Positions 1 to 7,598 are shown, numbered from the stretch's first letter. The stretch is DNA of 19,379 bases from Pseudobdellovibrionaceae bacterium (GCA_947374445.1 CANCBY010000027.1:1-19379); one strand, 5' to 3'. Notes: a model not told the origin generated them from the sequence alone. Program-made: numbers and translations.

Positions 1-163
1 TGTGACAGCGTGATAAACGCGATCAAAAAGATAAAAAATTGAATGTAGACTGTCTGATTAATTCCAAGTTGTTCTAGAACGGCCATTTTATGGAAATCCC
101 TATGTTTTTTTGATGTCTGGGGATTTACATTCTGGCCGTTGTCGGGTCAAGAAAGATTAAAGC
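1..163. other. Non-coding left edge with long imperfect stem-loop
   Basis: No convincing reading frame is seen here. The stretch lies downstream of the bactofilin gene, which is read leftward. It contains a nested inverted repeat: outer arms AACGGCCA (78-85) and TGGCCGTT (133-140), and inner arms AAATCCC (94-100) and GGGATTT (120-126), around a T-rich loop. No T-run follows either outer arm, so a classical intrinsic terminator is not supported. Confidence 0.5.
78..140. repeat. Nested inverted repeat / imperfect stem-loop downstream of bactofilin gene
   Basis: The outer arms are 8 bp and perfect (78-85 with 133-140). The inner arms are 7 bp and perfect (94-100 with 120-126). A further 3 bp (90-92 with 128-130) can pair between them. 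The loop is about 19 bases and includes a run of seven T. It could be a transcript 3'-end stabiliser, a weak terminator or part of a dispersed intergenic repeat. The window alone cannot decide between these. Confidence 0.5.
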
Positions 164-514
164 CTATGATTTCGGCATATATGAGGCGCCTTCAAAAACA
201 ACACCTTCATCAATTTTCAAACTTGGGGTTGTGACCGTGCCTTTAAATACGGCCGGAGGATGCATAATGACTTTTTTTCGAGCAAAAATATTGCCCTCGA
301 CCTTACCACTGATAATTATATAGTCGGCCTCGATTTGCGCCGCAACATAGGCGCCATCATTCACAACCAGCGTGTCGTTCGTAAAAATCTCTCCACGAAA
401 TTCTCCACCAATTTGCACTGTTCCTTCAAAAGTTAGCTTGCCTTCAAAAGAGGCGCCTCTCTCTAGAATTGCAGATACTTGTCCGTCTACGCCTGTGTCA
501 TTTGTGTCTATCAC
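164..514 (-). CDS. Bactofilin-family polymer-forming cytoskeletal protein
   Basis: The 116-residue product has the bactofilin (DUF583) pattern: a short polar N-terminus, then a core (about residues 15-105) of repeating short beta-strand units rich in G, V and I, such as GKLTFEGTVQIGGEFRGEI and SGKVEGNIFARKKV. Proteins of this family polymerise without nucleotide into filaments or membrane-associated patches through a right-handed beta-helix, and the length is typical. No membrane segment or catalytic motif is visible. The start is GTG and overlaps the parB stop by four bases (GTGA), with only a weak ribosome site, so translation is probably coupled to parB. Being last gene of a parA-parB operon suggests a role in origin positioning. 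In Myxococcus, bactofilins are known to work with ParABS, so the link is plausible but inferred. The family assignment is strong; the role is not proven. Confidence 0.88.
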   Translation of the reverse strand: MIDTNDTGVDGQVSAILERGASFEGKLTFEGTVQIGGEFRGEIFTNDTLVVNDGAYVAAQIEADYIIISGKVEGNIFARKKVIMHPPAVFKGTVTTPSLKIDEGVVFEGASYMPKS

Positions 515-1518
515 TGATGGCTACCGGTTTTTAACCTTTCAATAATTTGCGTGAGCTCTTCGTCGGAGTAAAAATAAACAGAAATTTTGCCCTTGGAGTT
601 ATTGTAGTCGATATTGACTTTAGTTCCCATAATCTTTTGCAGCTCTTCAGCGAGGCCCATAATCAGTCGCTGAGTGACGTTGCCTTCTGGGGCGGCCATT
701 GCGCTTTCGAGAGGGGTCTCGGCGCTGTGCATTAGTTTTTCTGCCTGGCGAACCGAAAGTTTATTTTGAACTATCTTTTGCGCCAATCGGATCTGCTTGC
801 CTTTGTCTTCGACACCCAACAACACCTTGGCGTGCCCCGCAGAAATTTCTGAAGCCTCTAACATTTTGCGGACTTCGGGGGCCAGATTTAAAAGCCTTAA
901 CGTGTTTGCAACCGTTACACGATCTTTGCCAACGCGCTCAGCAACCTGCTGTTGTGTAAGGTTAAACTCTGCAACCAATCGTTGATATGCTTCGGCCTCT
1001 TCCATTGGGCCCAGGTCTTCGCGTTGAATATTTTCTATAATCGCAAGCTCAAGTGCCTGTTGGTTTTTCATCACCTTAAGAATTACTGGAACCTCATGCA
1101 GACCAGCGATTTGCGCCGCTCGCCATCTTCGTTCTCCGGCAATAATCTCCAATTTAGTTCCGTCAATTCTTCTGGCAATAATCGGCTGCAGTATTCCGTT
1201 TTGTTTGATGGACTGTGCAAGTTCTTCGATTTTTGTTTTTTCAAAGTTTGTTCTGGGCTGAAATGATCCTGGCTGAAGCTTTTCAATAGCAACTTGCCAT
1301 ACTCGAGATTCTGGATTTGCAGCCGCATCAGGCTGTCCGCTCAGCTTTTTATCAACACTCTCAGGCAAAGCCTCGGGTGCCCTTAGTTGGTTCGCGCCCA
1401 CTGATCCAGAATGCGAACTCGACTGAGCCAAGTCTCCCTGTGCGCCGCCCAGCAAAGAGCCTAAACCACGGCCAAGCCTTTGTTTTTTGTTACTGTTATC
1501 AGTAGTGATATTAGACAT
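511..1518 (-). CDS. parB: Chromosome-partitioning protein ParB (parS-binding CTPase)
   Basis: This 335-residue protein binds parS, loads as a CTP-dependent sliding clamp and stimulates ParA. The N-terminal RLGRGLGSLLG (14-24) matches the ParA-activating peptide seen in chromosomal ParB proteins. A polar linker (about 25-70) follows. The CTP-binding domain includes GERRWRAAQ (128-136) and ENIQREDLGPMEEAEAY (162-178). The helix-turn-helix is around 187-210 (LTQQQVAERVGKDRVTVANTLRLL), and a C-terminal dimerisation domain covers about 280-330. The ATG start overlaps the end of parA by 8 bases and is preceded by GGAG six bases upstream, inside parA. Its probable target sites are the two palindromes at 2402-2419 and 2964-2979, just upstream of parA. 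Length and domain order are those of a normal chromosomal ParB. Confidence 0.97.
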   Translation of the reverse strand: MSNITTDNSNKKQRLGRGLGSLLGGAQGDLAQSSSHSGSVGANQLRAPEALPESVDKKLSGQPDAAANPESRVWQVAIEKLQPGSFQPRTNFEKTKIEELAQSIKQNGILQPIIARRIDGTKLEIIAGERRWRAAQIAGLHEVPVILKVMKNQQALELAIIENIQREDLGPMEEAEAYQRLVAEFNLTQQQVAERVGKDRVTVANTLRLLNLAPEVRKMLEASEISAGHAKVLLGVEDKGKQIRLAQKIVQNKLSVRQAEKLMHSAETPLESAMAAPEGNVTQRLIMGLAEELQKIMGTKVNIDYNNSKGKISVYFYSDEELTQIIERLKTGSHQ

Positions 1519-2335
1519 TTAAATCTCCAGCCATGACCTGATTGTTTTGTTGTTGAGAGGCCATTGCGGACTTACGACGAAGCTCTAGCTCATTTGCAAG
1601 CTCAAGATATTTTGTCGCACCAATAGATTTTCCATCATATTCAAAAATTGATTGCCCATGACTTGGAGCTTCGCTCAAACGAACATTTCGTGGAATAATT
1701 GCATCAAATACTTTATCGCCAAAATGGGTTTTAATTTCAGTTACAACCTGATGGCTCAGATTATTTCTTGTATCAAACATCGTTAATACGATTCCCTCTA
1801 TGTGTAGGGCCGGATTTAGGTTCTTCTTGATGATTCCTGCTGTGTTTAATAGCTGACTCAATCCTTCAAGCGCATAGTATTCGCACTGCAAAGGAACTAA
1901 AAAGGAGTCTGCCGCAGTAAGGGCATTCAAAGTTAAAAGCCCAAGAGACGGTGGGCAGTCGATGATTATATAGTCAAATTTGTGCGACACGGAAGCGATT
2001 GCAGTTTTAAGTCTGTATTCACGGTGTGGGAGGTCTACAAGCTCAATTTCAGCTCCAACCAGGTCAGGATTTGCGCTTGCAACAGACAAATTTTCAATTC
2101 TCGATGGTTGGATAGCCTCCGCCATCGTTTTTTCACCAATGAGTACGTGGTAAACATTTGCGTCTTGGTGGTCATATCTTTTTAATCCCAATCCACTAGA
2201 GGCATTTCCTTGTGGATCCATATCGATGAGCAACACTCGTCGCTTTAGAATAGCCAAAGCAGACGAGATATTCACAGAAGTAGTCGTTTTGCCTACTCCA
2301 CCCTTTTGATTTGCAATACATATTACGCGTGCCAT
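1511..2335 (-). CDS. parA: Chromosome-partitioning ATPase ParA (Soj family)
   Basis: This 274-residue ATPase of the MinD/ParA class drives segregation of ParB-bound origins by cycling on and off DNA. The deviant Walker A motif KGGVGKTTT lies at residues 11-19 with the signature lysine K11. The A' motif DMDPQGN starts at D38, and the Walker B segment reads YIIIDCPPS. There is no N-terminal DNA-binding extension, so it is the chromosomal (type Ib-like short N-terminus) form rather than the plasmid P1 form. The ATG at 2335 was chosen because it gives the usual MARVICIANQKGGVGKT start and has GGGGGA just upstream. A GTG at 2350 would add five residues. It is the first gene of parA-parB-bactofilin and is transcribed away from the origin. 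Its upstream region holds a parS site, which allows ParB to influence expression. Confidence 0.96.
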   Translation of the reverse strand: MARVICIANQKGGVGKTTTSVNISSALAILKRRVLLIDMDPQGNASSGLGLKRYDHQDANVYHVLIGEKTMAEAIQPSRIENLSVASANPDLVGAEIELVDLPHREYRLKTAIASVSHKFDYIIIDCPPSLGLLTLNALTAADSFLVPLQCEYYALEGLSQLLNTAGIIKKNLNPALHIEGIVLTMFDTRNNLSHQVVTEIKTHFGDKVFDAIIPRNVRLSEAPSHGQSIFEYDGKSIGATKYLELANELELRRKSAMASQQQNNQVMAGDLNV

Positions 2336-2401
2336 ATGTCCCCCAGGCACAAACGCTCTCTCTTTTCTTATTCAAATTCAAGTAAATTTAGTTTTAGACC
2401 G

Positions 2402-2419
2402 ATGTTCCACGTGGAACAT
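2402..2419. promoter_or_regulatory. parS: parS centromere site 1
   Basis: A perfect 18-bp palindrome, ATGTTCCACGTGGAACAT. Its central 16 bases differ from the consensus chromosomal parS TGTTTCACGTGAAACA only at one symmetric pair (C/G for T/A), a variant known in other bacteria. It lies between the divergent parA and lipoprotein genes and ends two bases before the lipoprotein ATG. Confidence 0.93.
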
Positions 2420-2421
2420 AT

Positions 2422-2949
2422 ATGAAAAATTCGTTAAATAAATTAAGAACCTCTCTTATCGCGCTCGCTTTGGTGGGATTTATTGGATGTGAAAAGCCAG
2501 ATCCTCACCCAGAAAATCGCGATCCGATATTTGAAGACCTTGGAAAGCAGCTGAAATCGGTTGAATCTGATCTTAAGGCCGCAGAAAAACAGCTTGATGA
2601 GTTTAAAGATGCCGTCAACAAAGTAAAGCCACAGACGGGACAGATTAAATTTGCGCAAAAAAGGGTTTACGATACTGAGGCACAGATAAGTAAATTACGC
2701 CAAAAGAGGGATTTTAACTCGCTCGAGATCCAGACCCGACTCGAATACGTCAGAAAGCAGTATCTCGCAGCATTCACGGCAAAAAAACAATGGCCAGATC
2801 CAAATGAAGCGGCGGAGTATAAAGCTCAGCAGTCTCTCGAGCGAGCATCTCGAAGCTGGAACGCAAAAGAACGTATTGAGGCAGCAAAGGCTCCGCCACC
2901 AAAGCCCGCAGGACATGGTGAAGAACACGAGGGCGGCGGTCATCATTAA
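2422..2949 (+). CDS. Putative coiled-coil outer-membrane lipoprotein with His-rich tail
   Basis: I do not recognise a named family for this 175-residue protein. It starts with a lipoprotein signal: basic residues, a hydrophobic stretch (11-22), then FIGC with the candidate lipidated cysteine C23. F at position -3 is a less common lipobox residue. E24 at +2 does not suggest inner-membrane retention, so outer-membrane sorting is likely. Residues about 35-135 are highly charged and helical with heptad-like spacing (LGKQLKSVESDLKAAEKQL), suggesting a coiled coil. The end is Pro-rich, then Gly/His/Glu-rich (GHGEEHEGGGHH), which could bind metal. It is the only rightward gene left of the origin, so it is oriented against replication leaving the dnaA-dnaN region. 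It sits between parA and rsmG with a parS site on each side. The upstream parS supplies the GGA that serves as the only ribosome-site-like sequence. A function in segregation is not shown. Confidence 0.85.
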   Translation: MKNSLNKLRTSLIALALVGFIGCEKPDPHPENRDPIFEDLGKQLKSVESDLKAAEKQLDEFKDAVNKVKPQTGQIKFAQKRVYDTEAQISKLRQKRDFNSLEIQTRLEYVRKQYLAAFTAKKQWPDPNEAAEYKAQQSLERASRSWNAKERIEAAKAPPPKPAGHGEEHEGGGHH

Positions 2950-2963
2950 GTGGATTTTTTGAA

Positions 2964-2979
2964 TGTTCCACGTGGAACA
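2964..2979. promoter_or_regulatory. parS: parS centromere site 2
   Basis: A perfect 16-bp palindrome, TGTTCCACGTGGAACA, identical to the core of the site at 2402-2419. It lies in the gap between the convergent lipoprotein and rsmG genes, 14 bases after the lipoprotein stop. The two sites are about 560 bp apart, close to parAB and about 8 kb from the putative oriC, as expected for a ParB-loading centromere. Confidence 0.93.
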
Positions 2980-3002
2980 AAGGTCTGTGTCGGAAAGACT
3001 CG

Positions 3003-3668
3003 TTACGATGTTTTTTGCGTAACAACGATCGCGAACTTATTGGATCCCATCGGAAGTTTATATTCGCCAACGAGAGCAGGCGTCCAGTGTGAGCAAAGTT
3101 GACTTGGAATTTCAGCAATCTCGCGGGGCCATTCGTCGCCCTTAATGTGAAAAAATTTTCCTTCTTTGGCGAAAGTGCCTCTGGTTAAAAGAAGGCTCTT
3201 GGTGATCGGAGCAAAGCCACGAGCCATCGCAAACTTGACGGAACCGGGAGAAAGCTCGGCAACATTCACATTCATCACTTCAACATTTCTAAGTTTTAGC
3301 TCAGAAACCAACGAAGACAAAAACTCGGCCTTCCGCTTATCCAATTCAACAAGCTTAACGACAGTTTTTGGAAACATAATTCCAAAAATCAAACCCGGAA
3401 AGCCGCCACCACTACCAAAGTCATAAATCTCTGAAACAGATCCTGATGATGCGATGAGTCTACTTGCTAATATTCCATCAGAAAAATGAATCAGATCAAC
3501 GGATGCCAGGGTCGTTAGTGGAATGAGTCCAAGAACCTTGTTCACTTCAATTAACTTCGAATGATATTTTTTTAACAGGCCAAGAGCGGGCTCGCCTAAA
3601 TCAGCGAACCAGGTTGGAATTCTCCACTGCATCTGGAGCGCTGAAGCGCCCAATTCGTTTTTTGCCAA
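3003..3668 (-). CDS. rsmG: 16S rRNA (guanine-N7) methyltransferase RsmG
   Basis: RsmG (GidB) uses S-adenosylmethionine to methylate N7 of G527 (E. coli numbering) in the 530 loop of 16S rRNA. The SAM-binding motif DFGSGGGFPG is at residues 83-92. It is followed by VELDKRKAEFLSSLVSEL, the usual second conserved block that binds the cofactor ribose. Length (221 residues) is typical. The longest frame begins at a TTG at 3695. I prefer the TTG at 3668 (MAKNEL...), because AGGAG lies six bases before it; the ATG at 3632 has no visible ribosome site. Any of these starts lies inside the end of mnmG, giving an overlap of 32 to 95 bases in a different frame. It is the last gene of the rpmH-to-rsmG series and ends 23 bases from parS site 2. 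The usual direct rsmG-parA neighbourhood is interrupted by the lipoprotein gene. Confidence 0.93.
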   Translation of the reverse strand: MAKNELGASALQMQWRIPTWFADLGEPALGLLKKYHSKLIEVNKVLGLIPLTTLASVDLIHFSDGILASRLIASSGSVSEIYDFGSGGGFPGLIFGIMFPKTVVKLVELDKRKAEFLSSLVSELKLRNVEVMNVNVAELSPGSVKFAMARGFAPITKSLLLTRGTFAKEGKFFHIKGDEWPREIAEIPSQLCSHWTPALVGEYKLPMGSNKFAIVVTQKTS

Positions 3669-5562
3669 GGGAATCTCCTGAGGCCGAAGCTTCAATATTT
3701 TTTCGACCCTTTAAGAATATCATAATAGCCTGCGTAGCCGAAGGATTAACCCCACTTATACGCTGAGCTTGTCCCAAAGTCCTGGGTCGAATCTTGTTCA
3801 GCTTTTCAGACTCCTCTTTCGAAAGACCACGAACCTCGGTGTAATCGATATCTAATGGCAACAGCAATTCTTCGAGTCGTCGCATTTGCCTGATGAGCTC
3901 AAGCTGTCTTGAAACGTAGCCTGAGTATTTAACCTCAATTTCAACCGAGTCGTTGATGTTGGGATCTTGATCAACATCAAATCCCAAGCCTGGCAAATCT
4001 AAACAATGAATCTCAGGTCTACGAAGAAGCTCTTCGAAGCTTAAGGATTTTGTGAGCGCGGGTGTCCCAAGTGCTATCAGCTTTTCTTGCATAGCTTTGT
4101 TGGGATAAACCTTTGTTTCTTTAAGTCGTGCTGCCAAAAGCTTTCGTTTTTCAACGAGAACATCTAGCGTCGCAAAAGCGGCAGCCTTCAAAACACCAAG
4201 CTCACTGCTTGGGCCCATCAAGCGATCAGCTGTGTTGTCTTCTCTAAGAATGAGCCTGTGCTCTGCTCTTGAGGTGAACATTCGGTACGGTTCAAGTGTG
4301 CCTTTTGTCACAAGGTCATCAACCAAAACTCCAATATATGCTTCGTCGCGACCGAGAACAAATTCATCTTTCCCTAAAATTTTGTTCGCGGCATTAACGC
4401 CAGCAACAAATCCTTGGGCCGCTGCCTCTTCGTATCCACTTGTGCCATTGATTTGGCCCGCTAAAAATAAGTTCTCAATCGGGCGAGTTTCAAGACGATG
4501 CCAAATTTGCGTAGGCTCGATAAAATCATATTCAACAGCATAACCAAAGCGTGCAACTTTTACGTTTTCAAGACCTGGAATAGTTTTTAAAAATTCAAAC
4601 TGGACGTCTTCAGGTAAGCTCGTCGAAATTCCCTGCAAATAAATCAGGTCAGACGTTAGCCCCTCTGGCTCCAAGAAAGATTGATGGCTTGTTTTATCAG
4701 CGAAACGAACAACCTTGTCTTCAATGCTTGGACAGTATCGCGGGCCAGAGCCCTCAATCATTCCACAATACATCGGCGACTTATCCAAGTTATTGCGAAT
4801 AATGTCGTGAGTGGCCTCAGTTGTACGGGTCAAATAGCAATCAATTTGCTGAAGTTTTGGTTTGTTCGGAGAGCTAAAGCTAAACGGATAATAGTGTTCA
4901 TCACCATGCTGAGGCACTGTTTTTGACCAATCGATACTGTCCTTCAAAAGCCGAGCAGGAGTTCCTGTTTTTAGGCGCCTGACGTCAAAGCCAAACTCCA
5001 CAAGTTGATCCGAAAGACCAACTGAAGCTTGATCTCCCACGCGACCGCCAGAAGTTTGCTGAAGGCCGACATGCATAACACCATTCAAAAAAGTTCCAGC
5101 AGTGATAATCACGGCTTTTGAGTGAATTGTCGATCCATCGGCCAAAACTACGCCTGAGCAAATACCGCCATCAATAACAAGGCGTTTAACTTCACCGCTC
5201 ATCACGTTTAAATTTGGCTGTGACATCAAAGTTTGAATCATAAATTGAGCGTAGAGATTTTTGTCGCTCTGAACACGCGAGCCGCGTACTGCTGGCCCCC
5301 TTCTTGAGTTCAGTCTTTTAAATTGAATACAGGTTTCATCCGCGGCAATGCCCATCTGTCCGCCAAGAATATCGATCTCTCTTACCATGTGGCCTTTTGC
5401 CAGGCCGCCAATTGATGGATTACAGCTCATGTAACCGATGCGATCAGGGTTTGTTGTCACAACAAGAGTTTTTAAGCCAAGACGAGCCGGAGCTAAACAG
5501 GCCTCAATGCCAGCATGGCCGGCCCCGACAACAATGACATCATAATCTAGGCTCTTTTGCAC
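3601..5562 (-). CDS. mnmG: tRNA uridine-34 carboxymethylaminomethyl-modifying enzyme, FAD subunit MnmG
   Basis: MnmG (GidA) works with MnmE to install the carboxymethylaminomethyl group at C5 of wobble uridine 34 in certain tRNAs, using FAD and a folate donor. The N-terminal dinucleotide-binding motif is VIVVGAGHAGIEA. The conserved family block GYMSCNPSIGGLAKGH follows near residue 45, and a second conserved stretch CIQFKRLNSRRGPAVRGSR lies near residue 80. Near residue 370, TSGYEEAAAQGFVAG is the FAD-contacting C-terminal motif. The start chosen is the GTG at 5562, which has GGAG five bases upstream; a GTG at 5568 adds two residues. The C-terminus runs about 35 residues past the usual family end (after QAIMIFLKGRK), and this tail is coded in the rsmG overlap. 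The start lies 23 bases after the mnmE stop. Confidence 0.96.
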   Translation of the reverse strand: MQKSLDYDVIVVGAGHAGIEACLAPARLGLKTLVVTTNPDRIGYMSCNPSIGGLAKGHMVREIDILGGQMGIAADETCIQFKRLNSRRGPAVRGSRVQSDKNLYAQFMIQTLMSQPNLNVMSGEVKRLVIDGGICSGVVLADGSTIHSKAVIITAGTFLNGVMHVGLQQTSGGRVGDQASVGLSDQLVEFGFDVRRLKTGTPARLLKDSIDWSKTVPQHGDEHYYPFSFSSPNKPKLQQIDCYLTRTTEATHDIIRNNLDKSPMYCGMIEGSGPRYCPSIEDKVVRFADKTSHQSFLEPEGLTSDLIYLQGISTSLPEDVQFEFLKTIPGLENVKVARFGYAVEYDFIEPTQIWHRLETRPIENLFLAGQINGTSGYEEAAAQGFVAGVNAANKILGKDEFVLGRDEAYIGVLVDDLVTKGTLEPYRMFTSRAEHRLILREDNTADRLMGPSSELGVLKAAAFATLDVLVEKRKLLAARLKETKVYPNKAMQEKLIALGTPALTKSLSFEELLRRPEIHCLDLPGLGFDVDQDPNINDSVEIEVKYSGYVSRQLELIRQMRRLEELLLPLDIDYTEVRGLSKEESEKLNKIRPRTLGQAQRISGVNPSATQAIMIFLKGRKNIEASASGDSLGKKRIGRFSAPDAVENSNLVR

Positions 5563-5585
5563 AATCACTCCAACTACCTGCCGAC

Positions 5586-7046
5586 CTATTTACCGATACA
5601 AAACTCGCGAAAAACTCGATCCATCACTTGATCGTCAAAACGCTTTCCAAGCGTTTCTTGCACTAAAATCAAAGCCTCTTTCAGCTCTAAGGCCATAAAC
5701 TCAACGCTTGAGTCCGCCGTTATTAGCAGCAGGGCCCGTTCAATATTTTCTGCGGCCTTGGTGAGGTTCTCAAAATGTCTCACCTGTGAAATATAAGATT
5801 GGTCTTCAAATACGGTATTCGATAAATCGAGCGCAATGAGACCCGTCAAATCTTCATAACTGCTTTTATCGTAAGCGCTAACAAATAGTACTTTTGATTT
5901 CATGAACGGCTCAAAATTCTCGATTTTTTGGAAATTTTTTAAAACTTTCAGCTGATCGAAAAGGGTCTTTTTAGCGGAATCTAAAAACCCACTAAATTTG
6001 TCCTTTTTATTGCCTATAAGCCTGATTTTGTAGGGGTCTAAAAGCTCAATTTCACCCAATTCATGGGCAGAAAGCCCCCGGTTGATGTCAAAAACGAAAA
6101 AGATGATGTCTGCATCGCTGATGGCTTCGTAGCTCTTTTTTATCCCCAATGATTCAACAATATCTGAAGTCTTCCTGAGCCCCGCCGTATCGGTTGCATT
6201 GACAACAATGCCTTGAACCGAAAATTTGGCTTCAACAAGGTCCCTTGTTGTTCCGGCGATCTCGCTGACTATCGCGCGGCTTTCTTCGACGAGAAGATTT
6301 AATAGACTCGATTTTCCAACATTGGGCTCTCCTGCTAAAACCAACTGGAGGCCCTCTTTGATCATTCTTCCAGAGCGGTAAGACTCTAAGAGCTTATTCA
6401 CACCCTGCTGAGCAGCCAAAACGCGCTGGTTTAAATCTGTCTTTGAAACAATCTCAACGTCTTCTGTTGAAAAATCTATACTCACCTCGAGGCGAGCTAG
6501 AGACCACAAAATATCAGCTTCAATTGCCTCTAGTTTTTTCGATAAAGACCCGCGCAATTGCCTTAAAGCCTGCTTACCCGATCTATCGCTCTGAGCCTGA
6601 ATCAATGCCAGCACACCTTCGGCCTGAACAAGATCGAGTTTTCCGTTCATAAAAGCTCGGTATGTAAACTCACCGGGTTCAGCGAGGCGAGCACCACTTT
6701 GAACTAAAATTGTTAAAATTTTCTGAGCAATGTACGGGCTTCCATGGCACGAAATCTCGATTGTTTCGTCTCCAGTAAATGAGTGGCCCTTTTTAAAGTA
6801 CGTCGTTACGACTTCATCTACTGCTTCATCGGTTATACCTGCAGACTGAGGCTTGCTTTGAGACAAATCTCTAAGCAGGCCTAAATAAACATGATGAGAT
6901 GTAGGTTCTTTAGGTAAAAACTGGCAGCTTTTTTGAGCTATCAAAAGGGCGCCAGGCCCGCTCACTCTTAAAACTGAAATGCCGCCAGTTCCGATGGGCG
7001 TAGAAATCGCACATATTGTGTCAACATCACGATCGCCCTTTATCAT
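5586..7046 (-). CDS. mnmE: tRNA modification GTPase MnmE
   Basis: MnmE (TrmE) is the GTPase partner of MnmG in wobble-uridine modification. An N-terminal folate-binding domain (about 1-120) contains TPIGTGGISVLRVSGP. A helical domain encloses the G domain: G1 GEPNVGKSS (239-247), G2 GTTRD (265-269), G3 DTAG (286-289), G4 NKKD (346-349). The protein ends in FCIGK, the family's C-terminal motif whose cysteine is important for the modification reaction. Length (486 residues) is slightly above the usual ~455. The ATG at 7046 was chosen, with AAGAG six bases upstream; a TTG at 7049 directly abutting the jag stop is the alternative. It follows jag with three bases between and precedes mnmG, as in many origin clusters. 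Confidence 0.97.
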   Translation of the reverse strand: MIKGDRDVDTICAISTPIGTGGISVLRVSGPGALLIAQKSCQFLPKEPTSHHVYLGLLRDLSQSKPQSAGITDEAVDEVVTTYFKKGHSFTGDETIEISCHGSPYIAQKILTILVQSGARLAEPGEFTYRAFMNGKLDLVQAEGVLALIQAQSDRSGKQALRQLRGSLSKKLEAIEADILWSLARLEVSIDFSTEDVEIVSKTDLNQRVLAAQQGVNKLLESYRSGRMIKEGLQLVLAGEPNVGKSSLLNLLVEESRAIVSEIAGTTRDLVEAKFSVQGIVVNATDTAGLRKTSDIVESLGIKKSYEAISDADIIFFVFDINRGLSAHELGEIELLDPYKIRLIGNKKDKFSGFLDSAKKTLFDQLKVLKNFQKIENFEPFMKSKVLFVSAYDKSSYEDLTGLIALDLSNTVFEDQSYISQVRHFENLTKAAENIERALLLITADSSVEFMALELKEALILVQETLGKRFDDQVMDRVFREFCIGK

Positions 7047-7049
7047 CAA

Positions 7050-7598
7050 CTACTCTTGGTCTTGGTGAGCGTCGTTTTGCGCTCCACCTTTTGACGGATA
7101 AATTTTAATTTTTTTATACAAACCTTCACCGATAGACCTGCTCTTAACACGATCGTCGCCTGCAAGGTGTTGGTGAATAATTTTTCGATCTTTTGGTGGC
7201 AATGCGCGGAAGTAAACTGACTTCCCTTTTTCAAGAGCAATACCTTTTAGCTTTTCTGCCAAATCGATCAATTGCTGGCTGGATTCTTCGCGATATCCAT
7301 TGCAATCAATAATCACTTCAGAGCGATCTTCTGGGAAGTGATGCTGAAGAACTCTCTTTAAAAAGAGCTGAAGAGCATCAATCATTTGGCCTTCTTTTTC
7401 TTTCAACAGATCTTCGTCAACCCCTGAAAACTCAATCGTAATCTGTGGTTCACCTTTGTCGTTGTTTTCAGAACTAACTTCATAAGTTAATTCAAACTGT
7501 CCTTTTTCAATCAGTCCATCAAGAGTTGATTGAATGAGTGATTCTGTTTCGTTTGCGGACTTCTTTTTTCCACCGAAAAGTTTGCTAAAAAAAGACAT
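7050..7598 (-). CDS. jag: RNA-binding protein Jag/KhpB (KH and R3H domains)
   Basis: This 182-residue protein has the Jag order. An N-terminal basic segment SKLFGGKKK is followed by a charged linker. A KH-like domain covers about 50-105 (QLFLKRVLQHHFPEDRSEVIIDCNGYREE). The R3H domain (about 108-167) shows the defining R138-x3-H142 spacing in DRKIIHQHL, followed by DDRVKSRSIGEGLYKKIKIYP. Jag proteins bind RNA and are usually encoded next to yidC, as here. In Gram-positives KhpB affects cell elongation and division; the role in this group is not known. The ATG start has a near-perfect AGGAGG four bases upstream, the strongest ribosome site in the operon. The stop codon is three bases before the mnmE ATG. 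Confidence 0.94.
   Translation of the reverse strand: MSFFSKLFGGKKKSANETESLIQSTLDGLIEKGQFELTYEVSSENNDKGEPQITIEFSGVDEDLLKEKEGQMIDALQLFLKRVLQHHFPEDRSEVIIDCNGYREESSQQLIDLAEKLKGIALEKGKSVYFRALPPKDRKIIHQHLAGDDRVKSRSIGEGLYKKIKIYPSKGGAQNDAHQDQE

Noticed and set aside
3..12. TGACAGCGTG repeated near both ends of the window (also 19078-19087)
   Set aside because: A 10-base match over 19 kb, in a non-coding site and a coding hairpin, is compatible with chance.
2950..3002. Possible bidirectional terminator between the lipoprotein and rsmG genes
   Set aside because: The only hairpin there is the parS palindrome. The T-run lies on the wrong side for the lipoprotein transcript. For rsmG transcripts the A/T stretch after it reads as A-rich, not U-rich.
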